Below, one piece after another: positions 31,469-41,153 of a DNA stretch of 64,000 nucleotides. The notes below the pieces were generated by a model. That model was not told where the DNA came from, searched no databases, and worked only from the letters and a program-made list of their open reading frames with translations. How positions within the stretch are numbered: position 1 is the stretch's first letter; every line of letters begins with the position of its first letter. This stretch comes from Streptomyces pinistramenti (lineage in GTDB: Bacteria > Actinomycetota > Actinomycetes > Streptomycetales > Streptomycetaceae), in NCBI RefSeq assembly GCF_020564935.1, contig NZ_JAJCXB010000009.1, positions 62,001 through 126,000 on the forward strand, given 5' to 3'. The position numbers and the translations under genes were made by a program.

Positions 31469-32263
31469 ATGAGTCCGCGCGCACCACACCCGGTATCCGG
31501 TGGCCCCTTCGGCAGGCGGTTCCAGGGCCGTACGGTCGTGGTGACCGGTGCCGCCGCCGGTATCGGGGCGGCCACCGCCGACCGGCTGGCGGCCGAGGGC
31601 GCCGCGGTGCTGCTGCTGGACATCGACGACCCGCGCGGCGAGCACGTCGCGCGGCGGATCAGGGCGGCCGGCGGGCTGGCCTCGTTCGAGCACTGCGACG
31701 TGGCGAGCGAGGACGGCTGGCAGCGTGCCGTGGACGCCGCGCGGCAGCGGTACGGACCGGTCGACGGGCTGGTCAGCAACGCGTTCCTGCCGTACGTGGC
31801 GGCCGCGGACGACACTCCGCTCGCGGACTGGGAACGGCAGCTCGCGGTCAACCTCACCGGCTCCTTCCTCGGCGTCCGCGCCGCCCTCGGCGATCTGCGC
31901 GAGCGGGCCGGATCCGTGGTGCTCACCTCGTCCGTGCACGCCCTGATCGGGCTGCCGGGACGGCCCGCGTACGCCGCGTCCAAGGCCGGACTGACCGGTC
32001 TTGCCCGCCAGTTGGCCGTCGAGTACGGGCCCGAGGTGCGGGTCAACAGCGTGCTGCCGGGGCCGGTGCTCACCGCCGCCTGGGACGGCATCGGCGAGGA
32101 GGAGCGGCGGGCCAGCGCTGGGGAGACCGCGGCGCGGCGCCTTGGCCGGCCCGAGGAGGTCGCCGCGGCCATCGCGTTCCTGCTGTCCGGCGAGGCGTCG
32201 TTCGTGACCGGCGCGAGCCTGGTGGTGGACGGCGGCTGGAGCGTCTACAAGAACTCTTCCTGA
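31469..32263 (+). CDS. SDR-family oxidoreductase
   Basis: 264 aa classical short-chain dehydrogenase. Cofactor motif VTGAAAGIGAAT (near residues 24-35), catalytic Ser in VVLTSSVHA, and YAASK (Tyr and Lys). The usual NNAG is replaced by SNAF, a mild deviation. The C-terminus GASLVVDGGWSVYK is typical of NAD(H)-dependent sugar or steroid dehydrogenases. The Asp at the end of the second strand (LLLDIDDP) favours NAD over NADP. ATG 31469 chosen; GTG 31451 is an in-frame alternative. It precedes the GH42 gene by 125 bp, so a role in sugar oxidation is possible. Confidence 0.88.
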   Translation: MSPRAPHPVSGGPFGRRFQGRTVVVTGAAAGIGAATADRLAAEGAAVLLLDIDDPRGEHVARRIRAAGGLASFEHCDVASEDGWQRAVDAARQRYGPVDGLVSNAFLPYVAAADDTPLADWERQLAVNLTGSFLGVRAALGDLRERAGSVVLTSSVHALIGLPGRPAYAASKAGLTGLARQLAVEYGPEVRVNSVLPGPVLTAAWDGIGEEERRASAGETAARRLGRPEEVAAAIAFLLSGEASFVTGASLVVDGGWSVYKNSS

Positions 32264-32388
32264 ACATCGGGCCCCGGCCCGCGCCACGCCTTGAAGCCGG
32301 GCGCCGGAGGCTGAATGCTGAGCCGGAGCTGAGCCTGCATCCTCAACCGGCAGGGCCACGGCCCGCCGGATCCGACCCAGGGGGTCCG

Positions 32389-34383
32389 ATGGGCATCCGA
32401 TTCGGCGGCGACTACAACCCCGAGCAGTGGCCCGAGGAGGTGTGGGCCGAGGATCTGGAGCTGATGCGGACGGCCCGCGTCTCGATGGTCACCGCCGGGA
32501 TCTTCTCCTGGGCCAGGGTCCAGCCCCGGCCCGACGTATGGGACTTCGGCTGGTTCGACCGGGTCATGGACGGCCTCGCCGGGGCCGGCATCGACGTCTG
32601 CCTGGCGACGATGACCGCGTCCCCGCCGCCGTGGCTGAGCCACGCGCACCCCGAAATGCTGCCCGAGGACGCGGACGGGCGGCGGCGCTGGCCGGGCGCC
32701 CGGCAGCACTACTGCCCCTCCAGCCCCGTCTACCGCAGCCACGCCGTCCGCCTCGTCGAGCAGCTCGCCGCCCGCTACGCCGGACATCCCGCGCTCGCCC
32801 TGTGGCACATCGGCAACGAGTACGGCTGCCACACCCGGCAGTGCTTCTGCGAGGTGTCAGCCGCCGACTTCCGGCGCTGGCTGCGGGACCGCTACAGCAC
32901 CGTCGACGCGCTCAACGCCGCCTGGTCGACGGCCTTCTGGTCGCAGGCGTACGGCGACTTCGACGAGGTGCTGCCGCCGCGCACCGCACCCACCTTCCCC
33001 AACCCCGCCCAGCAGCTGGACTACCTGCGGTTCGGCGACGAGGCGCTGCGGGCCTGCTATTTGGCCGAAAAGGACGTGCTGGACCGCCTCTCGCCCGCCA
33101 TTCCCGTGACCACCAACCTGATGCCGCAGCACAAGCCCGTCGACGCGTTCGCCTGGGCGCCGCACCTGGACACGATGGCGCTGGACTTCTACCAGGACCC
33201 GCACGTGCCCGACGACCACATCCGGGCCGGCTACGCCTTCGACCTGATGCGCTCGGCGGGCGGCGGGCGGCCCTGGCTGCTCCTCGAACAGGCGCCCGGC
33301 GCGGTCAACTGGCGGCCTCGTAACGGCCCCAAGCCGCCCGGCACGATGCGGCTGTGGAGCTGGCAGGCGGTGGCACAGGGGGCGGACGCGGTGCTGTTCT
33401 TCCAGTGGCGGCAGTCGCTGGGCGGGGCGGAGAAATTCCACTCGGCGATGCTGCCGCACGCCGGGACCGACACCCGCATCTTCCGCGAAGTCACCGCTCT
33501 GGGGCGCGAGTTGGCCGCCGTACCGGAGATCGCGGGGACGCGGTCGCGGGCCGACGTGGCGCTGCTCGCCGACTGGAACAGCTGGTGGGCGCTGGAGCTG
33601 GACTCCAAGCCGTCGACCGCGCTCGACCTCGCGCAGCTCACGCTGGAGCACTACCGCCCGCTGTTCGAGGCCGGTGTGGCCTGCGACATCGTGCCGCCGG
33701 GACGCGACCTGACCGGCTACCGCATGGTCGTCGTCCCACACCTGTATCTGCTGACCGCCGAGGACGCGCGGCGGCTGACCGGATACGTACGCGACGGCGG
33801 GCGGCTGGTCGTGTCGTTCTTCTCCGGCATCGTCGACGCCCACGACCGGGTGCACCCCGGCGGCGCCCCCGCGCCACTGCGCGAGCTGCTGGGCCTGCGG
33901 GTGGAGGAGTTCTGGCCGCTGGCCGCCGGAGTGTCCGTCGCGGTGGGCGGCGGCTACACGGGGCGGGCGGACCTGTGGTCGGAGGCGATCGACCTCGAAG
34001 GGGCCGAGGCCGTGGCCCAGTTCACCGAGGGCGACCTCGCGGGGCGGCCCGCGGTGACCCGGCACGGCTACGGGCGCGGCACCGCCTGGTACGTCGGCAC
34101 CCGCCTCGAACCGGCCCTGCTGCGGGCCCTGTGGGACGACGTACGGGAGGCGGCCGGCGTGCTGCCCGTCCTGCCGGGGCTGCCCGACGGAGTGCAGGCG
34201 GCGGTCAGGGAGGGCGCGGGCGGGCGGTTCCTGTTCCTGCTCAACCACGGGGGCACGACGGCCGATGTCGCGCTGCCCGAGCCGATGCGGGACGCGTTGG
34301 CCGGGGACGCGGCGGCCGTGGAGCGGGTCACGCTGGCCGCCCGGGGGGTCGCGGTCCTCACCGCGGTGGGGCAGGGCGGCTGA
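32389..34383 (+). CDS. GH42 beta-galactosidase
   Basis: 664 aa cytoplasmic enzyme hydrolysing beta-galactosides. The catalytic acid/base is E144 in WHIGNEYGCH and the nucleophile E300 in LLLEQAPGAVNW. The Cys-rich loop (CHTRQCFCEV) near residues 147-155 may bind zinc, as in several GH42 enzymes. The N-terminus (FGGDYNPEQWPEEVW) is diagnostic. A trimerisation domain (about 390-600) and a C-terminal beta domain follow. ATG 32389 has AGGGGG upstream. No signal peptide. The galactose operon lies 1 kb downstream, so its product probably feeds galTEK. Confidence 0.95.
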   Translation: MGIRFGGDYNPEQWPEEVWAEDLELMRTARVSMVTAGIFSWARVQPRPDVWDFGWFDRVMDGLAGAGIDVCLATMTASPPPWLSHAHPEMLPEDADGRRRWPGARQHYCPSSPVYRSHAVRLVEQLAARYAGHPALALWHIGNEYGCHTRQCFCEVSAADFRRWLRDRYSTVDALNAAWSTAFWSQAYGDFDEVLPPRTAPTFPNPAQQLDYLRFGDEALRACYLAEKDVLDRLSPAIPVTTNLMPQHKPVDAFAWAPHLDTMALDFYQDPHVPDDHIRAGYAFDLMRSAGGGRPWLLLEQAPGAVNWRPRNGPKPPGTMRLWSWQAVAQGADAVLFFQWRQSLGGAEKFHSAMLPHAGTDTRIFREVTALGRELAAVPEIAGTRSRADVALLADWNSWWALELDSKPSTALDLAQLTLEHYRPLFEAGVACDIVPPGRDLTGYRMVVVPHLYLLTAEDARRLTGYVRDGGRLVVSFFSGIVDAHDRVHPGGAPAPLRELLGLRVEEFWPLAAGVSVAVGGGYTGRADLWSEAIDLEGAEAVAQFTEGDLAGRPAVTRHGYGRGTAWYVGTRLEPALLRALWDDVREAAGVLPVLPGLPDGVQAAVREGAGGRFLFLLNHGGTTADVALPEPMRDALAGDAAAVERVTLAARGVAVLTAVGQGG

Positions 34384-34403
34384 CCGGCCTGTCCTGAGCT
34401 TCC

Positions 34404-35174
34404 CTACCGCAGCGACACGGGCGCGGCTGCGGTCGGCTCCACGGGGCCCACCCCGGCGCGGCGGGCCAGTGCCACGGCGGCCAGGGTGGAGTGCACGCCG
34501 AGCTTGCCGAGGACGTTCTGCATGTGGGTGCGAACGGTGTGCGGGGAGAGGAAGAGCCGCTCGGCGACCGCCTTGCGGCCCAGGCCCGCCACCATGCAGC
34601 GCAGCACCTCGCGCTCGCGCGGGGTCAGCGACTCCACCAGCCGCTCGCTCTCCGTACGGTGCTTGCGGGCCGCGGTCAGCTCGCGCAGCACGCCGGTCAG
34701 CAGGGCGGGCGGCAGATGCGTTTCCTCCCGCAGCACGCCGCGGATGACGGACAGCAGCCTGGAGAGCGAGCAGTCCTTGGCGACCCAGCCCTGGGCGCCC
34801 GCCAGGAGGGCGGCCGCGGCGCGGCGCGGGTCGTCGCGTTCGGCGAGGACGACCGTGCGCAGCGCGGGATGGCTCGCGCTGACCGCGGAGACCAGGGTGA
34901 TGCCGTCGAAGGCGGTGGCACGTACGGCGCCGTCCCGGGCCGCGGGCTGCGGAGGCACCGCGGTCAGCTGGGGCGCGGGGCCGTTGAGGTCGGCGTCGGC
35001 CAGCAGGACGTCGAAGGGACGGCCCTCGGCGGCCGACCGGTCGAGGGTGCGCAGCGCGGCGTGGCCGCTGCCTGCCGCCGCCACGCAGACGTCCGCCTCT
35101 GCCGCCAGTGCGGCGGCCAGGGATTCGGCGAAGATGCGGTGGTCGTCGACCACCAGTACCCGGATGCGTTGCAC
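34404..35174 (-). CDS. LuxR/NarL-type response regulator (orphan)
   Basis: 256 aa. Receiver: IRVLVVDDHRIFAESLAAAL, predicted phospho-Asp in DVLLADADLNG, and Lys in GWVAKDCSL. It carries an insertion of about 25 Pro/Ala-rich residues after the Asp strand, unusual for the family. The LuxR HTH, LTPREREVLRCMVAGLGRKAVAERLFLSPHTVRTHMQNVL, occupies about residues 190-235. GTG 35174 has AGGGGG upstream. No kinase adjoins. It is similar in type to the regulator at 41148, on the far side of the gal genes. Confidence 0.88.
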   Translation of the reverse strand: MQRIRVLVVDDHRIFAESLAAALAAEADVCVAAAGSGHAALRTLDRSAAEGRPFDVLLADADLNGPAPQLTAVPPQPAARDGAVRATAFDGITLVSAVSASHPALRTVVLAERDDPRRAAAALLAGAQGWVAKDCSLSRLLSVIRGVLREETHLPPALLTGVLRELTAARKHRTESERLVESLTPREREVLRCMVAGLGRKAVAERLFLSPHTVRTHMQNVLGKLGVHSTLAAVALARRAGVGPVEPTAAAPVSLR

Positions 35175-35472
35175 GAAGACCCCCTGTCTCGGGGAACGGA
35201 CCTTAGCGGGCACGGGGCCCGGGGGACAGTTCACCGCAACTGCACGGCCGCCGCCGTGCCGACATGGTTACCCCGCCCCGGACGCCGTACCCGCCCTCCG
35301 CGGCCGTGTCGGGCGCCGAGGGGTACCGCTCTCCCCTGATCGACGCCGGCCCCCACCGGCGCTGATCTCAGCATACGGACGGGTTCGTACGGTGGGGGAA
35401 AAATGCCGAAACTCGTGGCGCGCGGCTCCTGTTCACGCCCGCGCGCAGGCCGGTCCCGCGCGCCGCCCGGTG
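35175..35472. other. Intergenic region upstream of the orphan response regulator
   Basis: 298 bp between the regulator start and the galK stop. A small hairpin (CGCCGG/CCGGCG near 35344-35361) and a minus-strand TATGCT that could be a -10 box (about 35371-35376) are visible. No gene recognised. Confidence 0.35.
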
Positions 35473-36714
35473 TCACGCGAGGCGGCGCGCCCCGGGTCCT
35501 GGGACCGCGGTGAAGATCCGCGGCGCGGTATGTCCGGCCGCCGCGAAGGCCGCGGTGACGGCCGCGTCCACGGCGTCCGCCTGCACGTCGTCGACGAGCA
35601 CGATCGCCGAGCCGCCGAAGCCGCCGCCGGTCATCCGCGCCCCGACGGCGCCCGCCGCGAGCGCGGCGTCGACGGCCAGGTCCAGCTCGGCGCAGGAGAC
35701 CGCGAAGTCGTCGCGGAGCGAGGCGTGGCCCGCGGTCAGCAGCGGCCCGATGGCGCGGATGTCGCCCGCGTCCAGGTGCGCGACGACCTCTTCGACCCGG
35801 CGGTTCTCGGTGACGACGTGCCGCACCAGCGCACGGATGTCCGGCGCGTCCGCCAACATCGCGAGCGCATCGGTCAGTTGGGCGTAGGGGACGTCGCGCA
35901 GTGCGGGCACGCCGAGCACCCGCGCACCGCGCTCGCACCCGGCGCGCCGCTCGGCGTACGCGCCGTCCCCCAGCTCGTGCTTCACCCGGGTGTCGACGAC
36001 CAGCAGCCGCAGGCCCTGGGCGGCCACGTCGAACGGGACCTGGCGGCTGTGCAGGTCGCGGGTGTCGAGGAAGAGGGCGTGGCCTTCGGTGGCGCAGGCG
36101 GCCGCGGTCTGGTCCATGATCCCGCAGGGCACGCCGACGAACGCGTTCTCGGCGCGCTGCGCCAGCCGGGCCAGGCGCTGCGGGGCGAGGCCGAGCGCGT
36201 AGAGGTCGTTGAGGGCGAGCGCGGTGACGACCTCCAGGGCGGCCGACGAGGAGAGGCCGGCGCCCGTGGGCACGGTGCTGTCGAAGTGCAGGTCGGCGCC
36301 GCCGACCGGCAGTCCGGCTTCCCGCATCGCCCGGACGACACCGGCCGGGTAGGCGGCCCAGCCTTCCGCCCGTCTCCCGTCACCGCCCCAGGTGGAGGCG
36401 CTTCGCGCCGCAGTGTCCCTTGGCGCGGGCCGCAGGTCGTCGGTGCGCAGTTCGACGATGCCGCCGTCCACGTTGCCCGAGTGCAGCCGCAGGATGCCGT
36501 CGGTGCGGGGCGCGGCGGCGGCGATGGTGGTGTGCGTCAGGGCCAGGGGCAGCACGAAGCCGTCGTTGTAGTCGGTGTGTTCACCGATGAGGTTGACCCG
36601 GCCCGGCGCCGCCCAGATTCCTGCGGGGGCGGCGCCGTGGACCGCGCGGAAGGCCGCTTCGGTGGGCGCGGCGCCGTGTTCCGCGGCCGGTGCGGCGGCT
36701 TCGTGCGCGGTCAT
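35473..36714 (-). CDS. galK: Galactokinase
   Basis: Phosphorylates galactose to galactose-1-phosphate. 413 aa GHMP kinase: signature GRVNLIGEHTDYNDGFVLPLAL near residues 38-59, the ATP loop VPTGAGLSSSAALEV, and the C-terminal GARMTGGGFGGSAIVLV. ATG 36714 is preceded by AAGGAG. It is the third gene of the galT-galE-galK operon, 21 bp after galE. Between residues 130 and 145 (RSASTWGGDGRRAEGW) there is a short insertion relative to other galactokinases. Confidence 0.96.
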   Translation of the reverse strand: MTAHEAAAPAAEHGAAPTEAAFRAVHGAAPAGIWAAPGRVNLIGEHTDYNDGFVLPLALTHTTIAAAAPRTDGILRLHSGNVDGGIVELRTDDLRPAPRDTAARSASTWGGDGRRAEGWAAYPAGVVRAMREAGLPVGGADLHFDSTVPTGAGLSSSAALEVVTALALNDLYALGLAPQRLARLAQRAENAFVGVPCGIMDQTAAACATEGHALFLDTRDLHSRQVPFDVAAQGLRLLVVDTRVKHELGDGAYAERRAGCERGARVLGVPALRDVPYAQLTDALAMLADAPDIRALVRHVVTENRRVEEVVAHLDAGDIRAIGPLLTAGHASLRDDFAVSCAELDLAVDAALAAGAVGARMTGGGFGGSAIVLVDDVQADAVDAAVTAAFAAAGHTAPRIFTAVPGPGARRLA

Positions 36715-36735
36715 GAGGGGCTCCTTGGTTCGGGT

Positions 36736-37743
36736 CTACTCTGCCGGGCGCCGGGTGAACTCCCAGGCATCGGCGACGATTTCGGCGAGGTCGGTACGGG
36801 TGGGGCGCCAGCCGAGGCGGTCGGTGGCGGTCCGGGCCGAGGCGACCAGGACGGCCGGGTCGCCGGCCCGGCGCGGGGCGGCGATCTCGGGGACGGGGTG
36901 CCCGGTGACCTTGCGGGCGGTCTCGATGACCTCGCGGACCGAGAAGCCGTTGCCGTTGCCGAGGTTGCAGATGAGGTGCTCGCCGGGCGACACGCGGCGC
37001 GCGGCGCCTCCCGCGCGGGAGGCCGGCGGGCAGGAGGCCGCTTCGAGGGCGAGGAGGTGGGCGTCGGCGAGGTCGGCGACGTGGAGGTAGTCGCGTACGC
37101 AGGTGCCGTCGGGGGTCGGGTAGTCGTCGCCGTAGACGGAGATCGCGGCGCGCTTGCCCTGGGCGACCTGGAGGACGAGCGGGATGAGGTGCGATTCGGG
37201 GTCGTGCCGCTCGCCGTAACTCCCGTACGCGCCCGCGACGTTGAAGTAGCGCAGCGACACGGCGGCCAGGCCGTGGGCCGCGGCCTCGCCGCTGATCATG
37301 TGGTCGACGGCGAGCTTGCTCGCGCCGTAGGGGCTGGTGGGCGCGGTGGCGGCGGACTCGGTGATCGGGGTGGACGCCGGCTCGCCGTAGGTGGCGGCGG
37401 TGGAGGAGAAGACGAGCGTGCGGACGCCGGCGGCGCGCATCGCGGCTAGCAGGTCCATGGTGCCGCCGACGTTGTTGCGCCAGTACTTCTCCGGGTCCGT
37501 GACGGACTCGCCGACCTGGGAGAACGCGGCGAAGTGCAGGACGGCGTCGTAGGAGGCGTCGAGGTGCGCGGCGGCGTCCTGGATGCGGCCCTCGATGAAG
37601 CGGGCGCCTTCGGGGACGCCTTCGCGGTGGCCGGTGGAGAGGTCGTCGAGCACGGTCACGTCGTGGCCGGCCTCCAGCAGATGCGCGGCGACGACGCTGC
37701 CGACATATCCCGCTCCGCCCGTGACCAGGTACTTCTTGCTCAC
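36736..37743 (-). CDS. galE: UDP-glucose 4-epimerase
   Basis: Interconverts UDP-galactose and UDP-glucose. 335 aa extended [21 protein letters not shown] at the N-terminus (NAD loop), catalytic Ser in FSSTAATYG and the YGASK motif. The GTG at 37743 overlaps the galT stop as GTGA, showing translational coupling. A Pro/Ala insertion ([20 protein letters not shown]) near residues 235-260 is not usual in GalE and may be a surface loop. Confidence 0.95.
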   Translation of the reverse strand: MSKKYLVTGGAGYVGSVVAAHLLEAGHDVTVLDDLSTGHREGVPEGARFIEGRIQDAAAHLDASYDAVLHFAAFSQVGESVTDPEKYWRNNVGGTMDLLAAMRAAGVRTLVFSSTAATYGEPASTPITESAATAPTSPYGASKLAVDHMISGEAAAHGLAAVSLRYFNVAGAYGSYGERHDPESHLIPLVLQVAQGKRAAISVYGDDYPTPDGTCVRDYLHVADLADAHLLALEAASCPPASRAGGAARRVSPGEHLICNLGNGNGFSVREVIETARKVTGHPVPEIAAPRRAGDPAVLVASARTATDRLGWRPTRTDLAEIVADAWEFTRRPAE

Positions 37744-38813
37744 TTGCTGGCTACCTCTCGCAGTCGCTCGGCCGCGGCTTCCGGCGGCACATCGTTGATG
37801 AACACGTTCATGCCGGATTCGGAACCCGCGAGAAACTTCAGCTTTCCCGGAGTACGGCGAATGGTGAAGAGCTCAAGGTGGAGCGCGAACTCGGCGCGGT
37901 CCGCGGCGCGTACGGGCGCCTGGTGCCAGGCGGCGATGTACGGGGTGCGGGCGGCGCCGGGTGTGCGCGGTCCCCGGCCGTCACCTTCGTCGAAGATCCG
38001 GTCGAACCTCCGCAAGAGTTCCAGGTAGACCTGTGGGAACTCTGTGCGGGCCGCGTCGTCCAGGGCGGTCAGGTCGGGCACCCGGCGGCGGGGGTAGAGG
38101 TGCACCTCGTAGGGCCAGTGGGCGGCGTAGGGGACGAAGGCGGTCCAGTGGTCGCCCTCCAGGACGATGCGGCGGCCTGCGGCGCGTTCGTCGGCGAGGA
38201 CGTCGTCGAAGAGGTTGCGGCCTCCGGTGGCCTCGCGGTGCGCGGCGAGCGAGGCGAGCATCCGCTCGGTGCGGGGGGTGGTGAAGGGGTAGGCGTAGAT
38301 CTGGCCGTGCGGGTGGCCGAGGGTGACGCCGATCTCGGCGCCGCGGTTCTCGAAGCAGAAGACCTGGGCCACCTGTGGGAGTTGGGACAGGGCTGCGGTG
38401 CGGTCGGTCCAGGCGTCCAGGACCAGGGCGGCCTGCGCGGGGGTGAGGTCGGCGAAGGACGCGTCGTGGTCGGGGGTGAAGCAGACGACCTCGCAGCGGC
38501 CGCTGTCGCCGGCGAGCGAGGGGAAGCGGTTCTCGAAGACGACGACGTCGTAGTCGGCCTCGGGGATCTCGGAGAGCCGGCCTGCGCGCGAGGGGCAGAG
38601 CGGGCATTCGTCGGCCGGCGGGTGGTAGGTGCGGCCCTGGCGGTGCGAGGCGATGGCGACGGCGTCGCCGAGCAGCCGGTCGTGGCGGATCTCGGACGCG
38701 GTGGAGACCGGGTCGAGGGGGCGGCGGTCGGGGGCGGTGCGGGCGGGGGCGGCGCGGGAGTCGTAGTAGATGAGCTCCCGGCCGTCCGCAAGCCGGGTCG
38801 TCGTCTTCTTCAC
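37740..38813 (-). CDS. galT: Galactose-1-phosphate uridylyltransferase
   Basis: Transfers UMP from UDP-glucose to galactose-1-phosphate. 357 aa. The active site HPHGQ is at residues 167-171, with nucleophile His169. Zinc ligands C70 and C73 are in ECPLC. The C-terminal region ([21 protein letters not shown]) holds the second metal-site residues. GTG 38813 has GAGGAG upstream. First gene of the gal operon. The promoter region in front carries three CACAA/TTGTG repeats at exact 10-bp spacing. Confidence 0.96.
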   Translation of the reverse strand: MKKTTTRLADGRELIYYDSRAAPARTAPDRRPLDPVSTASEIRHDRLLGDAVAIASHRQGRTYHPPADECPLCPSRAGRLSEIPEADYDVVVFENRFPSLAGDSGRCEVVCFTPDHDASFADLTPAQAALVLDAWTDRTAALSQLPQVAQVFCFENRGAEIGVTLGHPHGQIYAYPFTTPRTERMLASLAAHREATGGRNLFDDVLADERAAGRRIVLEGDHWTAFVPYAAHWPYEVHLYPRRRVPDLTALDDAARTEFPQVYLELLRRFDRIFDEGDGRGPRTPGAARTPYIAAWHQAPVRAADRAEFALHLELFTIRRTPGKLKFLAGSESGMNVFINDVPPEAAAERLREVASK

Positions 38814-38837
38814 GGGAGCTCCTCACCAGCGACCAAA

Positions 38838-38862
38838 CACAAACGAACACAATGAAGCACAA
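38838..38862 (-). promoter_or_regulatory. 10-bp-phased TTGTG direct repeats in the gal promoter
   Basis: On the gal strand TTGTG recurs three times at exactly 10-bp intervals (plus-strand CACAA at 38838-38842, 38848-38852, 38858-38862), about 25-50 bp upstream of galT. One-turn phasing suggests binding of a regulator along one face of the helix. S. lividans galP1 is known to use short direct repeats, and this resembles that case. Confidence 0.65.
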
Positions 38863-38969
38863 CCCAACAGCGCCGTCAACACAGCGCCGACGCAGGGGTG
38901 TTTGGCGCTCTCCAGCCGGACGTTACCCGGCCTTTCGGGGCAAACAGTCCGTCGCGATCTCCCTTGGCC

Positions 38970-38998
38970 AAACTGAAACGAACAGAAGTGTTCAGTTT
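38970..38998. promoter_or_regulatory. Nested inverted repeats before the SSS symporter gene
   Basis: AAACTGAA (38970-38977) pairs with TTCAGTTT (38991-38998). Inside it GAACA (38980-38984) pairs with TGTTC (38989-38993). This AT-rich palindrome in a GC-rich genome, 84 bp before the symporter start, looks like an operator for DeoR/GntR/LacI-type control. Confidence 0.6.
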
Positions 38999-39081
38999 CC
39001 AGAACCTCGCGCGTAGGTTTTTGTGCGTTCCACGCGAGCACAACGATGTGTCCCGGGGGGGGCACCCCCAGACCCCCGGAA

Positions 39082-40764
39082 ATGAGTGCCCACATGATCA
39101 CCTTGGCCGAAGGGCTCCGGCTCCCCACCAACGCGCTCGACTACACGATCCTGGCCCTCTACTTCGCCGTCGTCCTCGGCATCGGCATCGCCGCCCGGCG
39201 CAGCGTGAAGACGAGCCTGGACTTCTTCCTCTCCGGCCGGTCACTGCCCGCCTGGGTCACCGGCCTCGCATTCGTCGCCGCCAACCTCGGCGCCACCGAA
39301 ATCCTCGGTATGGCCGCCAACGGCGCGCAGTACGGCGCCTACACCGTCCACTGGTACTGGATCGGCGCCATCCCCGCGATGGTCTTCCTCGGCCTGGTGA
39401 TGATGCCGTTCTACTACGGCTCCAAGGTCCGCTCGGTGCCGGAATTCCTGCTGCACCGCTTCGGCCCGTCCTCGCACCTGCTGTCGTCGGTGATCTTCGC
39501 CGTCTCGTCCGTGCTGATCGCCGGCGTCAACCTCTACGCCATGGCGATCGTCCTCCAGGCGCTCCTCGGCTGGCCGCAGTGGGTCGCGATCGTCGTCGCC
39601 GGCTTCTTCGTCCTCGCGTACATCACGATCGGCGGCCTCTCCTCGGCGATCTACAACGAAGTGCTCCAGTTCTTCGTCATCCTCGCCGCGCTGATCCCGC
39701 TGACCATCGTCGGCCTCAAGCGCGTCGGCGGCTGGCACGGCCTGACCGACTCGCTGTCCTCCTCGCACGGCGACGCCTTCCTGACCGCCTGGAAGGGCAC
39801 CGGCATCGGCGAGGCCAACCCGCTCGGCGCCAACTGGCTGACCATCGTGCTCGGCCTCGGCTTCGTGATGAGCTTCGGCTACTGGACGACCAACTTCGCC
39901 GAGGTGCAGCGCGCCCTGTCCGCGAAGAACCTCTCCGCCGCCAAGCGCACCCCGCTGATCGCCGCCTTCCCCAAGATATTCATCCCGCTGGTCGTGGTCG
40001 TCCCCGGCCTGATCGCCCTCGTCATGGAGCCCTCACTGGGCAAGTCCGATGACGGCCTCCAGTACAACGACGCCATCCCGGTCCTGATGCGCGACCTGCT
40101 GCCCAACGGCGTGCTCGGCATCGCCGTGACCGGCCTGCTCGCCGCCTTCATGGCCGGCATGGCCGCCAACGTGTCGTCCTTCAACACCGTTTTCACCAAC
40201 GACATCTGGGCCGCGTACCTCAAGAAGGGCCGCCCGGACGGCTACTACCTCAAGACCGGACGCGTGGTCACCGCCGTCGGCGTGCTGATCGGCATGGGCA
40301 CCGCCTTCATCGCGTCCAGCTTCAGCAACATCATGAACTACCTCCAGACGCTGTTCTCCTTCTTCAACGTCCCGCTGTTCGTGGTGTTCATCATCGGCAT
40401 GTTCTGGAAGCGGACCAGCGCCGCCGCCGGATTCTGGGGCCTGCTCTCCGGCACCGCCGCCGCGATGATCAACTACTTCTGGCTCTACAAGCAGGGCATC
40501 ATCGCCATCCCCTCCGAACAGGGCGCCAACTTCGTCTCCTCGATCGTCGCCTTCGTCGTCGGCGCCGTGGTGATGCTGATCGTCACCCTGCTCACCGAGC
40601 CCAAGCCGGCCGAGAAGCTCGCCGGACTCGTCTACGGCACACGCTCCCCCGACATGGAAGAGCTGCCCGCCGACGGCGACGACGCGTGGTACCGCAAGCC
40701 GGCCCTGCTGGGCTGGGGCGCGGTCGTCCTCGCCGCCCTCTGCTACATCCCCTTCTCCTTCTGA
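39082..40764 (+). CDS. Sodium:solute symporter (SSS family), probable galactose/sugar transporter
   Basis: 560 aa with about 14 TM helices. Family features: YFAVVLGIGIAARR in TM1, RSLPAWVTGLAFVAANLGATEILG (Na-binding TM2 region), and YITIGGLSSAIYNEVLQ (TM6 signature). It is divergent from galT with a shared 268-bp regulatory region, so galactose or a related sugar is the likely substrate (inference). ATG 39082 chosen; ATG 39094 is an alternative. The small membrane-protein gene at 40785 follows after 20 bp. Confidence 0.93.
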   Translation: MSAHMITLAEGLRLPTNALDYTILALYFAVVLGIGIAARRSVKTSLDFFLSGRSLPAWVTGLAFVAANLGATEILGMAANGAQYGAYTVHWYWIGAIPAMVFLGLVMMPFYYGSKVRSVPEFLLHRFGPSSHLLSSVIFAVSSVLIAGVNLYAMAIVLQALLGWPQWVAIVVAGFFVLAYITIGGLSSAIYNEVLQFFVILAALIPLTIVGLKRVGGWHGLTDSLSSSHGDAFLTAWKGTGIGEANPLGANWLTIVLGLGFVMSFGYWTTNFAEVQRALSAKNLSAAKRTPLIAAFPKIFIPLVVVVPGLIALVMEPSLGKSDDGLQYNDAIPVLMRDLLPNGVLGIAVTGLLAAFMAGMAANVSSFNTVFTNDIWAAYLKKGRPDGYYLKTGRVVTAVGVLIGMGTAFIASSFSNIMNYLQTLFSFFNVPLFVVFIIGMFWKRTSAAAGFWGLLSGTAAAMINYFWLYKQGIIAIPSEQGANFVSSIVAFVVGAVVMLIVTLLTEPKPAEKLAGLVYGTRSPDMEELPADGDDAWYRKPALLGWGAVVLAALCYIPFSF

Positions 40765-40784
40765 GCCTGCCGAGGACTGCACCC

Positions 40785-41093
40785 ATGAGCGACTACCAGC
40801 ACGAAGTCGAGGAACTGGAACGCGAGTCCGCGACCGCCGCGCGGCTCTTCGACGTACGGCGCATCATCGGCGGCCTGTTCGTCGTCTACGGCGTGATCGT
40901 CACCATCGCGGGCATCACGGCATCCGACGCCGACCTCAAGAAGGCCCAGGACATCAACATCAACCTCTGGACGGGCCTGGGCATGCTCGCCCTCGGACTG
41001 TTCTTCCTCATCTGGCTCAAGCTGCGGCCGGCCGTCCCGCCGACCGCCGAGGAGATCCGCGAGGACCTGGCGGACGGGCCCCCGGCCCACTGA
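40785..41093 (+). CDS. Small two-TM membrane protein downstream of the symporter
   Basis: 102 aa. Starts SDYQHEVEELERESATAARLFDVRRIIGG. TM1 spans about residues 27-45 and TM2 about 64-82, ending in a hydrophilic AEEIREDLADGP tail. It starts 20 bp after the symporter gene, so the two are co-transcribed and it may be an accessory or stabilising subunit of the transporter (inference). ATG 40785 with GAGGAC upstream. Confidence 0.82.
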   Translation: MSDYQHEVEELERESATAARLFDVRRIIGGLFVVYGVIVTIAGITASDADLKKAQDININLWTGLGMLALGLFFLIWLKLRPAVPPTAEEIREDLADGPPAH

Positions 41094-41117
41094 CCTGAGC
41101 GGCCCCACGGCGGGGAC

Positions 41118-41153
41118 GGCTGACCGCGGCGCCCACCCGGGCCGCGGTCAGCC
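41118..41153. terminator. 13-bp hairpin terminator between convergent genes
   Basis: GGCTGACCGCGGC (41118-41130) and GCCGCGGTCAGCC (41141-41153) pair perfectly with a 10-nt loop. The right arm includes the stop codon of the minus-strand regulator. Bidirectional. Confidence 0.85.

Noticed and set aside
31469..34383. Biosynthetic gene cluster
   Set aside because: An SDR and a GH42 beta-galactosidase next to gal genes fit sugar catabolism; no core biosynthetic enzyme is present.
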